DNA of 13,335 bases from an uncultured Eubacteriales bacterium (GTDB taxonomy: Bacteria; Bacillota; Clostridia; Peptostreptococcales; Anaerovoracaceae): positions 1 to 13,335 of the forward strand of contig URGK01000072.1 in the NCBI GenBank assembly GCA_900547295.1, in the 5' to 3' direction. Made by a program: the position numbers and the translations under genes. Below are positions 6,475 to 13,251 of this stretch, piece by piece (the first letter of the stretch is position 1; every line of letters starts with the position of its first letter). A model generated the notes under the pieces. It had not been told where the DNA came from. It did no database searches and saw only the letters and a program-made list of their open reading frames with translations.

Positions 6475-6503
6475 AGAGAGTGGGAAAATTTTTCTCACTC
6501 TCT
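6475..6503 (+). terminator. Candidate terminator of the spoIIIA operon
   Basis: AGAGAGTGGG (6475-6484) pairs with CTCACTCTCT (6494-6503) over ten base pairs, including one G-T, around an A4T5 loop. The following sequence is only moderately T-rich, so efficiency is uncertain. A weaker A/T hairpin with a T-run (AAAAAC 6446-6451 with GTTTTT 6456-6461) lies directly before it and may act together with it. Confidence 0.55.
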
Positions 6504-6543
6504 ATATGTTTATATTACCACAAAATCGTTCATTTGTCAAGAC

Positions 6544-6572
6544 TTGTAATTGTATTCGTATAGGTGTATTAA
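6544..6572 (+). promoter_or_regulatory. Candidate sigma-A promoter of the methyltransferase gene
   Basis: TTGTAA (6544-6549), a 17-base spacer and TATTAA (6567-6572) each match the sigma-A consensus at 4 of 6 positions. An overlapping alternative is TTGTCA (6534-6539) with GTATAG at 6558. The region also holds GTATTC (6552-6557) and its inverted copy GAATAC (6573-6578), the second just before the ribosome binding site. Confidence 0.35.
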
Positions 6573-6590
6573 GAATACGGAGGTGATAAT

Positions 6591-7472
6591 ATGAACAAAA
6601 ATATGACTGCACTTGTGAGCTGCTTTGCAAGGTGCTACCATACAAAAAACAGTATAGTGAAAATCTATAACGATGAGCTTGCGGGAAAGCTTCTGAGTAA
6701 GCAGGAATATGACGGCATTGCTGCAAATATGGCGGGAGGAATATCGTTTTTTAACCCCGGATACAGCGGAGATAACCCGCTTGAATGGATTGTAAACAAC
6801 CAGCTTGCTCCATCAGTTCTTGCAAGGTCTGCCTTTAACGAAAGACACCTGAACAACGAAATCAGACTGGGGCTTTGCCAGTATGTAATTATGGCGTCAG
6901 GCTATGACACGTCAGGATATATGGTAAATGATAGGGTTAAGGTATTTGAGCTTGATATGCCTGAGATGATAGAGGATAAAATCATGAGAGTGGAAGCGGC
7001 GGGAATAGACAGCAGCAATGTGTCATATGTAGGCTGTGACTTTAACGGCAGCTGGATAGACAAGCTTCTTGATGCTGAATTTGATGCGGGCTGCAAGACC
7101 TACTGCAGCCTTATGGGAATAAGCTATTATCTTAGCAAAGAAACCTTTGGGGATACTGTCAGAATTTTAGCAGAGCATATGCCGCAGGGAAGCTGCATAG
7201 CCTTTGATTATCCTGATATAAGCAGGAGCCGGAACAAAGAAATAAACAAAGAACTGGCAAAGGCCGCAGATGAAACAATGCAGGCAGAATACTCCTTAGA
7301 CGATATAGAAGCTATTGCGGATAATGCAGGGCTTCTCATCTACGAAAATTCGGATTACAGTGAGCTTGATGATATGTATTTTGCAAATTACAACCTGATG
7401 AATAAGGGACACGAGATAACTGCGCCCCAAGGCATATGCTGCTGCCTGCTGGTAAAGAAACAGCCGGGTTAA
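6591..7472 (+). CDS. Class I SAM-dependent methyltransferase, LCMT (leucine carboxyl methyltransferase) family
   Basis: A 293-residue soluble protein with the layout of the LCMT/PPM1-like methyltransferases. It has an N-terminal helical region with R79-S-A-F-N-E-R before the fold, the SAM-binding loop YVIMASGYDTSGYM (about 98-111) in the place of the family's 'lGaGlDtr', then FELDMPEMIEDK (119-130) with the acidic residue at the end of strand 2, and VGCDFNG (147-153) near strand 3. Bacterial relatives methylate carboxyl or hydroxyl groups on small molecules or peptides; the substrate here cannot be told from the sequence. A near-perfect GGAGGTGA lies 5 bases before the ATG. It appears to be a single-gene unit converging on the deacetylase gene, with 10 bases between the two stops and no clear terminator. 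Confidence 0.75.
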   Translation: MNKNMTALVSCFARCYHTKNSIVKIYNDELAGKLLSKQEYDGIAANMAGGISFFNPGYSGDNPLEWIVNNQLAPSVLARSAFNERHLNNEIRLGLCQYVIMASGYDTSGYMVNDRVKVFELDMPEMIEDKIMRVEAAGIDSSNVSYVGCDFNGSWIDKLLDAEFDAGCKTYCSLMGISYYLSKETFGDTVRILAEHMPQGSCIAFDYPDISRSRNKEINKELAKAADETMQAEYSLDDIEAIADNAGLLIYENSDYSELDDMYFANYNLMNKGHEITAPQGICCCLLVKKQPG

Positions 7473-7482
7473 GGGAGAGATT

Positions 7483-8349
7483 TTATTTGAACTTTTCAAA
7501 CATTGTACTGCTGGTGCTGTCTTTGTCGCGCAGGTATCTTTTCAGCTGATACAGACATTCCTTATCGCTGAAAGTGATATAGTTTACGCCCTCGCTGCAG
7601 CTTAGAGTAGCCTTAAAGCCCAGCTCTTTTACAAGTTCCTCCTCATAATCACTGTAAATGCCGAAAGGATATGTGAAAGTATCGGGAGCCTTGCCGGTAT
7701 AATGCTTTATTTCCCGCTGGAGTCTGACAAGGTCATCGGTGAGAATTTTTCTGTACTGGGTTTTGCTTTCCCCCTGCTTTCTGGCGCTTCCGCGTCTTTC
7801 GCCTATTTCGTGCATATTATAGGTGTGGCTTTGTATTTCCACAAGGCCCGAGTCAGTCATTTCATTAATCTGCTTCCATGTGATATGGGAGTAGGCGGCG
7901 TTGTTTTCATCGACTCTGCTGAACTTGTCGGTATAAAGTCCGATTATGGATATGACTGCTTTCATATTGTATTCTTTAAGCAAGGGATAGGCGTAGCAGT
8001 AGTTATTGTAATATCCGTCGTCAAAGGAGAGCACAACAGGCTTTTCGGGCAGGGGCTTGTTTTCGTAGACAAAGTCGATAAGGTCGGACATAAACACAGG
8101 AGTATAGCCGTTTTCCTTTATGTATTTCAGATCCTCTTCGAATCTGTCGGGACTGATGAAGTATTCTGTCTGTAAACTGGAATCCTTAATCAGTCCGTGA
8201 TACATTATAATCGGAACCTTTACGGTTTCGCTGTAATCGGCGTTTATATCCTGCACCTTTTCCTGAGATACCCATGAATAGGTATATGCTGCGGCAATGA
8301 GAAGCACAGGAACAAGGGTGAAAAAAATAATCTTCTTTATATCGCTCAT
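7483..8349 (-). CDS. Membrane-anchored polysaccharide deacetylase (CE4/NodB-like)
   Basis: A 288-residue protein with an uncleaved signal anchor (about 6-24) and an extracellular NodB-like domain, expected to remove acetyl groups from cell-wall or capsular glycans. It shows PIIMYHG (46-52), the catalytic FDDG (109-112), the metal-binding SHTYNMH (174-180), and TYPFG (226-230). The two histidines H175 and H180 are five residues apart, as in the PgaB/IcaB branch, rather than four as in the classical HSxxH of NodB. The start is ATG at 8349, preceded by GGAGG at 6 bases; the reading frame extends 38 codons further but without such a site, and that part does not look like protein. It is divergent from mtaB across 92 bases. 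Confidence 0.85.
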   Translation of the reverse strand: MSDIKKIIFFTLVPVLLIAAAYTYSWVSQEKVQDINADYSETVKVPIIMYHGLIKDSSLQTEYFISPDRFEEDLKYIKENGYTPVFMSDLIDFVYENKPLPEKPVVLSFDDGYYNNYCYAYPLLKEYNMKAVISIIGLYTDKFSRVDENNAAYSHITWKQINEMTDSGLVEIQSHTYNMHEIGERRGSARKQGESKTQYRKILTDDLVRLQREIKHYTGKAPDTFTYPFGIYSDYEEELVKELGFKATLSCSEGVNYITFSDKECLYQLKRYLRDKDSTSSTMFEKFK

Positions 8350-8396
8350 ATTTGCCTCCGGAGAATAATTAGCTGATGATAATATATGCAATGTAT

Positions 8397-8404
8397 GGTA
8401 CAAT
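8397..8404 (+). promoter_or_regulatory. Candidate extended -10 promoter of mtaB
   Basis: TGGTACAAT fits an extended -10 element (TGn followed by TATAAT, with one mismatch). No good -35 is present about 17 bases upstream, which is common for extended -10 promoters. The 92-base gap must also hold the promoter for the divergent deacetylase gene, for which I see no convincing match. Confidence 0.35.
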
Positions 8405-8441
8405 AATGTTTGTACAGACAAAACTTGAATTGAGGTAACTA

Positions 8442-9782
8442 ATGAAAATAGCATTTCACACATTAGGCTGCAAGGTCAATCAGTATGAAACCGAGGGTCT
8501 CAAAGAAAACTTCAAAAAAGCGGGGCACGAGGTAGTGCCTGATACGGAGTTTGCCGATGCGTATGTAATCAACACCTGCACCGTAACAAACCTTGCCGAC
8601 CGCAAATCCAGACAGTTTATAAGGCGCGCCAGAGCCATAAACCCTGATGCCGCCATTGCTGTTACAGGCTGCTATGTACAGGTGGCGCCGGAGGAGGTTG
8701 CGGCAATAGAGGGCGTGGATATAATTGCGGGCACCAACGAGAAATCAGCTATGGTATCTCTTGTTGAGGAATATATCAAAGACGGCAGCAAAATCAGACA
8801 GGTGAAATCCTATGAGGAGCTTGATACATATGAGGAGATAGGCACGATAACCTCAATGGAGTCAAGGACCAGAGCATATATTAAAATACAGGAGGGCTGC
8901 GACAGGTTCTGCTCCTACTGCATTATACCTTTTGCAAGAGGCAGCGTCAGGTCAAGAAGACCTTCAGAAATCCTCAAAGAAGCAGAGAGCCTTGTCAGAG
9001 CAGGCTTTAAGGAACTGATACTTACAGGCATCAATGCAGCTCTGTACGGTACGGAGCAGGGATTTGTATGCGATATTGATGACACTGATATCGAGAATAT
9101 GCACGGCATCGAAATCATAATACATCTGCTTGACAAAATGCCGGGAGATTTCCGCATCAGACTTAGCTCGCTTGAGCCTACGGCAGTAAACAGCGACTAT
9201 GTAAAGAGACTTCTTGAATATGACAGGCTGTGTCATCATCTGCATCTGTCAATTCAGAGCGGAAGCAGCAGTATAATCTCTGCAATGAACAGAAACTATA
9301 CGAGAGAGGATTACCTTGATATAGTTAAGGTACTGAGAGATAAGGATCTGTATTACGGAATTACCACAGACATCATAGTCGGTTTTCCGGGAGAAACCGA
9401 TGAGGATTTTGCAGACAGTATGAATATGGTTCGCGAGGCTGACTTCCTCAAAGTACACGCCTTTCAGTATTCAAAGCGAAAGGGTACTGCGGCGGCTCTT
9501 ATGGACAATCAGATTGAGCCTCAGATTAAAAAGAGCAGAAGCGCGGCTCTGATTGCAGAGGCAGACAAGGTTTCAAAGGAATTTATGACAGCCTGCACAG
9601 GAGAGATACGGCAGGTATTGTTTGAAGAAACAGATAAAGATAAAATTACAGGCTATACCGACAATTACATCAAGGCTTACGCAGAGGCAGACGGGAAGTA
9701 TCTCAATACTCTGTGCAATGTGAAAATAACCGGGTTAATGTATGACGGTGTTTCCTGTGAAATATTAGAGGAGGAACTATAG
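8442..9782 (+). CDS. mtaB: tRNA t6A37 methylthiotransferase MtaB, radical SAM enzyme
   Basis: A 446-residue methylthiotransferase that adds a methylthio group to t6A at tRNA position 37. The N-terminal UPF0004 domain begins with AFHTLGCKVNQYE and has the three cluster cysteines C10, C46 and C77. The radical SAM domain has CDRFCSYC (C153, C157, C160), then RGSVRSRRP, the strand LTGINAALYG, RLSSLEP, HLHLSIQSGSSSIISAMNR, and DIIVGFPGETDEDF. The C-terminal 60 or so residues form a TRAM RNA-binding domain. The LGCKVNQYE signature and the TGI block place it with MtaB rather than MiaB or RimO. GAGGTAA lies just before the ATG at 8442. The HIT gene starts 2 bases after its stop, so the two form an operon. 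Confidence 0.92.
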   Translation: MKIAFHTLGCKVNQYETEGLKENFKKAGHEVVPDTEFADAYVINTCTVTNLADRKSRQFIRRARAINPDAAIAVTGCYVQVAPEEVAAIEGVDIIAGTNEKSAMVSLVEEYIKDGSKIRQVKSYEELDTYEEIGTITSMESRTRAYIKIQEGCDRFCSYCIIPFARGSVRSRRPSEILKEAESLVRAGFKELILTGINAALYGTEQGFVCDIDDTDIENMHGIEIIIHLLDKMPGDFRIRLSSLEPTAVNSDYVKRLLEYDRLCHHLHLSIQSGSSSIISAMNRNYTREDYLDIVKVLRDKDLYYGITTDIIVGFPGETDEDFADSMNMVREADFLKVHAFQYSKRKGTAAALMDNQIEPQIKKSRSAALIAEADKVSKEFMTACTGEIRQVLFEETDKDKITGYTDNYIKAYAEADGKYLNTLCNVKITGLMYDGVSCEILEEEL

Positions 9783-9784
9783 AT

Positions 9785-10126
9785 ATGAGTGATTGTATTT
9801 TCTGCAAGATAGCAGACAAGGAAATACCGGGAAATATCGCTTACGAAGATGATAAAATTCTGGCATTTCACGATCTTGATCCGCAGGCTCCTGTTCATGT
9901 GCTGATTATACCTAAGAAGCATATAGCATCACTTGATGATGTGACAGAGGAGGACAGGGCTCTTTTAGGCTATATTATGATGAAAGTCAAGGATATAGCG
10001 GCGCAGCTTGGTCTTGAGAACGGATACAGGCTTGTCAACAACTGCGGCGAGGACGGTTTGCAGACTGTAAAGCATCTGCATTTCCATCTTCTCGGCAAGA
10101 GAAAAATGACATGGCCTCCGGGCTGA
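9785..10126 (+). CDS. HIT-family nucleotide hydrolase (HINT-like)
   Basis: A 113-residue histidine-triad protein of the HINT branch, which hydrolyses nucleoside phosphoramidates and related nucleotides in the cytosol. An N-terminal CIFCKI (4-9) carries the two cysteines of zinc-binding HINTs, followed by DLDPQAPVHVLIIPKKHI, and the triad H97-L-H99-F-H101 ahead of LLGKRKMTWPPG, the standard C-terminus. Length is normal for the family. GAGGAGG at the end of mtaB serves its ATG at 9785, and the pairing of mtaB with a HIT gene suggests simple cotranscription. The operon ends at the terminator at 10140. Confidence 0.92.
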   Translation: MSDCIFCKIADKEIPGNIAYEDDKILAFHDLDPQAPVHVLIIPKKHIASLDDVTEEDRALLGYIMMKVKDIAAQLGLENGYRLVNNCGEDGLQTVKHLHFHLLGKRKMTWPPG

Positions 10127-10139
10127 TAACACAGCATAT

Positions 10140-10169
10140 AAATCACCTCAGCAGATGGGGTGATTTTTT
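10140..10169 (+). terminator. Intrinsic terminator of the mtaB-HIT operon
   Basis: AAATCACCTC (10140-10149) pairs with GGGGTGATTT (10157-10166), with one T-G pair and a 7-base loop, followed by T to 10169. It begins 14 bases after the HIT stop codon. Confidence 0.88.
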
Positions 10170-10248
10170 ACTTGTGTTTTACCTGAGGCGGTTATTACAG
10201 ACAGCAGGCTGGAGATAAAATATCATAAATAAGGTACAAATACAGCAG

Positions 10249-10293
10249 TTAAAGGGGTATTTTTATTAAAAAAATAAAAAATTACCCCGTTAA
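10249..10293. repeat. Long A/T-rich stem-loop upstream of the ATPase gene
   Basis: An inverted repeat of about 18 base pairs in three blocks: TTAA (10249-10252) with TTAA (10290-10293), GGGGTA (10254-10259) with TACCCC (10283-10288), and TTTTTATT (10260-10267) with AATAAAAA (10273-10280). It has one mismatch and a 2-base bulge; the loop is A5. It ends two bases before the -35 of the ATPase promoter, so it lies outside that transcript. It may be a weak bidirectional terminator, a protein-binding site, or the edge of an inserted segment. The rest of 10170-10248 shows nothing I can name. Confidence 0.55.
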
Positions 10294-10294
10294 A

Positions 10295-10323
10295 TTGAAT
10301 GTTTTTATATTTCATTGTATAAT
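10295..10323 (+). promoter_or_regulatory. Strong sigma-A promoter of the AAA/DUF4143 gene
   Basis: TTGAAT (10295-10300), exactly 17 bases, then a perfect TATAAT (10318-10323). Transcription would start near 10330, leaving a leader of roughly 28 bases with GGGAGGG before the ATG at 10358. Confidence 0.75.
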
Positions 10324-10357
10324 AATAGGCATAGGAATAAAAGGGAGGGTTTACATC

Positions 10358-11590
10358 ATGGAATTATATAGGCGGGAGAATTATTTGAAAAAAATCAGAG
10401 GCTTCTATCATGATTCAGAAATGATAAAAGTAATAACAGGTGTTCGCAGATGCGGGAAATCATCGCTGATGCAAACCATTGTAGAGGAACTTAAAGAGCA
10501 GGGAGTGCCGGAAGCCAATCTTGTTTTTTTAGATTTGGACTCAAAAAAACACAAATCAATAAAAAAACCGGAGCAATTGGAACAAGAAATAGACAAGCTA
10601 TGCAGCGCAGAAGGAATGAAGTATTTATTCATAGACGAAATACAGAATATTATAGGCTTTGAAGAAATAATAAATGCTTATCGTGGTGAAAAAGAGTATT
10701 CAGTATTTATAACAGGGTCTAATTCATATTTACTAAGCGGGGAGCTTATTACTAAGCTTACAGGACGTTATATTGAAATTGAAATGCTGCCGCTTTCGTT
10801 TGAGGAATACATTGATATGAAACAATATTATGGCAAGAATGTCAGTCCTAACCCTACAGAAGAATTAGATAAATATATCAATGAAGGGGGATTTCCAAAG
10901 ACTATTTTTTATGATAACCCTGAGGATAAAAGAACATATATAAAAAATATAGTAAATGAAATCTTTGAAAAAGATATTAAACGCAGAGTGAAAATCCGAA
11001 ACACATCGGTATTTGAAAAAGTACAGACATATATCATTAACAATTTTGGATCAGAAACAAGCCTTACGAATATGTTAAAGGAGCTTCATAAAGCCGGAAT
11101 GGATATAAAAAGAGAAACTTTAAACCGATATATTCAGATTCTCATTGACGCAAAGATTTTATATGAGTGCAAAAGATTTGACCTGAAATCAAAGAAATCT
11201 GTAAGTAAAGAACAGAAATACTATTTATCAGATTTAGGATTTTATTTTGCAACTAATACTGACAACAGAATCAATTATGGACCTGCCCTAGAAAATATCG
11301 TGTATTGTTATGCAAAATCAAAAGGCTATGAAATAAGTGTAGGGAGAGTAGGGAAACTGGAATGCGATTTTATATTGAGAAGCAATTATATGGATTATAG
11401 CTATGTGCAGGTTTGTATGACAATAATGGCAAGCAGAGAAACAGAAGAAAGAGAATATGCGCCATTAGAAGCGATACCTGACAATTACCCTAAATATGTT
11501 CTTACACGAAATGATAATATCCAAAAGCGCAATGGAATTAAACATAGAAATATTCCGGAGTTTATGCAAAATGGCAGTTTGTTTGATTAG
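10358..11590 (+). CDS. AAA_14 / DUF4143 family ATPase
   Basis: A 410-residue ATPase of a widespread accessory family with no settled function. The N-terminal AAA domain has Walker A GVRRCGKS (28-35), Walker B YLFIDEIQ (89-96) and the sensor-like ITGSNSYLLSGEL (118-130). The middle carries LPLSFEEYID and GGFPKT, both typical. A winged-helix-like stretch follows (about 235-275). The C-terminal DUF4143 part looks like a degenerate PD-(D/E)XK nuclease: E312, then ECDFI with D337, then VQV at 350-352, where the usual catalytic lysine position is cysteine. ATG 10358 is the start: GGGAGGG sits 8 bases ahead, and the longer frame would begin inside the -35 element. It is visibly richer in A/T and AAA lysine codons than its neighbours, which suggests acquisition by transfer. 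Confidence 0.85.
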   Translation: MELYRRENYLKKIRGFYHDSEMIKVITGVRRCGKSSLMQTIVEELKEQGVPEANLVFLDLDSKKHKSIKKPEQLEQEIDKLCSAEGMKYLFIDEIQNIIGFEEIINAYRGEKEYSVFITGSNSYLLSGELITKLTGRYIEIEMLPLSFEEYIDMKQYYGKNVSPNPTEELDKYINEGGFPKTIFYDNPEDKRTYIKNIVNEIFEKDIKRRVKIRNTSVFEKVQTYIINNFGSETSLTNMLKELHKAGMDIKRETLNRYIQILIDAKILYECKRFDLKSKKSVSKEQKYYLSDLGFYFATNTDNRINYGPALENIVYCYAKSKGYEISVGRVGKLECDFILRSNYMDYSYVQVCMTIMASRETEEREYAPLEAIPDNYPKYVLTRNDNIQKRNGIKHRNIPEFMQNGSLFD

Positions 11591-11603
11591 ACGTGAAGGA
11601 TAA

Positions 11604-11636
11604 GTAGGGGAGAGCAAATTTAAATCTCTCCGCTAC
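11604..11636. repeat. Inverted repeat at the convergent ATPase/MATE junction
   Basis: GTAGGGGAGAG (11604-11614) pairs with CTCTCCGCTAC (11626-11636) at 10 of 11 positions. The loop contains the stop codon of the minus-strand MATE gene, so one arm lies in coding sequence. No T-run follows on either strand, so a role as bidirectional terminator is possible but not shown. Confidence 0.45.
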
Positions 11637-12996
11637 CAGTTTCATTAGCTGCTGCATATCTTCGTGACGGTCTGTAAATCATCAGCGCAATAAAGATAAG
11701 GAGCGCTGTGGTAAACAGACTTACAGGGTAGGCTATCATAATGGAAGTAAAGGTTCTGTGGGTCTGAAAAACAGTGTAAATCCACGTAATTCTGACTGCG
11801 CATACACCTATGACCGTAAGTACTGCGGGGATAAGGGAGTCGCCGAAGCCTCTCAGATATCCCGACATATTCTCATACAGCATACTGAATGTATAGGCCG
11901 ACAGTATTATGAGGAGCCTTGTATATCCTATCTCAATAACCCCCGGATTGCTGTTGAATACCGAAAGCAGCACTCTGCCCGAAAGCAGTACCAGTGAGAT
12001 TACGGCAGCGGAAACTATAGCATCTTCTAATATGCAAAGCAGCAGTATTTTTTTACAGCGCTTAATCTGTCCTGCACCGTAATTCTGTCCCACAAATGTA
12101 GTGCAGGCCTGACTGAAAGAATTAAGCACATAATATGCGAATATTTCAATGTTAAAGGCTGCGCTTGATGCGGCGATAACAATGGTTCCGAGGCTGTTGA
12201 TGGCAGCCTGTATCACGATATTTGCAAAGGCGAACACCGCGCTTTGAAGCCCTGCGGGAAGTCCTATTTTAATTATCTTTACAAAGCATTCCTTATCAAA
12301 GCGGATTTCCTTAATATCTATATGTATGGATTTATCTGTCTTAAGAAGCAGCACAAACAGTATCGCCGCAGACACGATGTTTGAAATAACCGTTGCAATG
12401 GCAACGCCGTCTACAGTCATATCAAGTACAATTACAAAAAACAGGTTTAAAGCCACGTTAAGTATGCCCGATACCGCAAGAACTCCCAGAGGAACCTTGG
12501 TATCTCCGATGCTTCTGAAAATAGCGGCCTCAAAGTTATACAGAAGTATAGCTGGCATTCCCAGCAGATATATCCTTATATACAAAAGGGCATAGGGGAA
12601 CACATCGCCCGGAATATTGAGCCACCTGAGCAGGGTTTCAATCCCCAGCTCTCCTAAAACCGCAATGGCGATACCTCCTGCCAGCGCCATTATTACCGAA
12701 GTGCTTACAGAGCGGCGTATTGTTTTTTCGTCACCTCTGCCTACGGCGTGGGCAATTACAATATTAGCACCCAGCGCAATCCCTATAAAAAAGTTGAGTA
12801 TGAGTCCTATGACCGGACTGTTTGCTCCGACTGCCGCAACGGCAACCGTACTGTCTGATCCCGTAAAATTTCCCACGATGGCAAGGTCCGAGGCATTAAA
12901 AAGCTGTCCTAAAATACCTGTTGCAGCCACCGGAAGCGCATAGCGGGGGAGCTTGTTCCATATGGAGCCGTTCAGCATATCCATTTTTTCTTTCAA
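11620..12996 (-). CDS. MATE-family multidrug/metabolite exporter
   Basis: A 458-residue polytopic membrane protein with about twelve hydrophobic segments in two MatE repeats; family members export drugs or metabolites in exchange for sodium or protons. The N-terminal half shows NKLPRYALPVAATGILGQLF, NASDLAIVGNFTG and ANIVIAHAVGRGDEKTIRRS. The second half shows LPAGLQSAVFAFANIVIQAA and TFVGQNYGAGQIKRCKK, all usual for the NorM/DinF-like group. The start is a TTG at 12996: AGAGGTGA ends 8 bases ahead of it, whereas the ATG four codons inside is too far from that site. Substrate cannot be inferred. It is on its own promoter and is divergent from the last gene of the window. Confidence 0.9.
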   Translation of the reverse strand: MKEKMDMLNGSIWNKLPRYALPVAATGILGQLFNASDLAIVGNFTGSDSTVAVAAVGANSPVIGLILNFFIGIALGANIVIAHAVGRGDEKTIRRSVSTSVIMALAGGIAIAVLGELGIETLLRWLNIPGDVFPYALLYIRIYLLGMPAILLYNFEAAIFRSIGDTKVPLGVLAVSGILNVALNLFFVIVLDMTVDGVAIATVISNIVSAAILFVLLLKTDKSIHIDIKEIRFDKECFVKIIKIGLPAGLQSAVFAFANIVIQAAINSLGTIVIAASSAAFNIEIFAYYVLNSFSQACTTFVGQNYGAGQIKRCKKILLLCILEDAIVSAAVISLVLLSGRVLLSVFNSNPGVIEIGYTRLLIILSAYTFSMLYENMSGYLRGFGDSLIPAVLTVIGVCAVRITWIYTVFQTHRTFTSIMIAYPVSLFTTALLIFIALMIYRPSRRYAAANETGSGEI

Positions 12997-13021
12997 AATC
13001 TAATCACCTCTTTACAGTATT

Positions 13022-13050
13022 ATTTTAGTGCTTTTTTCATACAAGCTCAA
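13022..13050 (-). promoter_or_regulatory. Sigma-A promoter of the MATE gene
   Basis: On the minus strand, TTGAGC (13050-13045) and TAAAAT (13027-13022) are separated by exactly 17 bases; the -35 matches 4 of 6 and the -10 matches 5 of 6 positions. It lies about 25 bases ahead of the start codon region. Confidence 0.6.
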
Positions 13051-13137
13051 TACCCCGAAAGGTAATTAGACATATTTATAATGGAAAAAAATAGTTTTAA
13101 ATTTTCTAAAAATTTAATTAAAAAATTATTTTGCTAC

Positions 13138-13194
13138 TTGCAAATCTGAAAAAATATGATATTATATTGACTGTAACTAGTTTCATACTACAAA
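13138..13194 (+). promoter_or_regulatory. Two overlapping sigma-A promoter candidates with a palindrome, upstream of the last gene
   Basis: Candidate one is TTGCAA (13138-13143), 16 bases, TATTAT (13160-13165). Candidate two is TTGACT (13167-13172), 16 bases, TACAAA (13189-13194). Between the -35 and -10 of the second lies the palindrome TGTAACTAGTTTCA (13172-13185, 12 of 14 symmetric, core AACTAGTT), placed where a repressor would block it. Upstream, 13097-13117 is a 9-base-pair pure A/T inverted repeat and the whole stretch from 13070 is very A/T-rich. Confidence 0.45.
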
Positions 13195-13251
13195 ATTTTA
13201 AAGAATTATGTAAATTAGTGGTAAAAACATATAAAAGGGAGGAATTTTAAA

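Noticed and set aside
7473..7482. Terminator between the convergent methyltransferase and deacetylase genes
   Set aside because: The 10-base gap and the adjoining coding ends show no inverted repeat with a T-run.
7702..8175. 157-codon open frame on the plus strand inside the deacetylase gene
   Set aside because: It is antisense to the conserved FDDG and SHT regions of the deacetylase, and the opposite strand explains all conserved motifs.
8350..8463. N-terminal extension of the deacetylase to 8463
   Set aside because: The extra 38 codons lack a ribosome binding site, cover the mtaB start and promoter, and precede a well-supported ATG with GGAGG at 8349.
10295..10357. N-terminal extension of the AAA/DUF4143 ATPase to a TTG at 10295
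   Set aside because: The TTG is the -35 element of a strong promoter, so these bases are upstream of the transcript; ATG 10358 has its own GGGAGGG.
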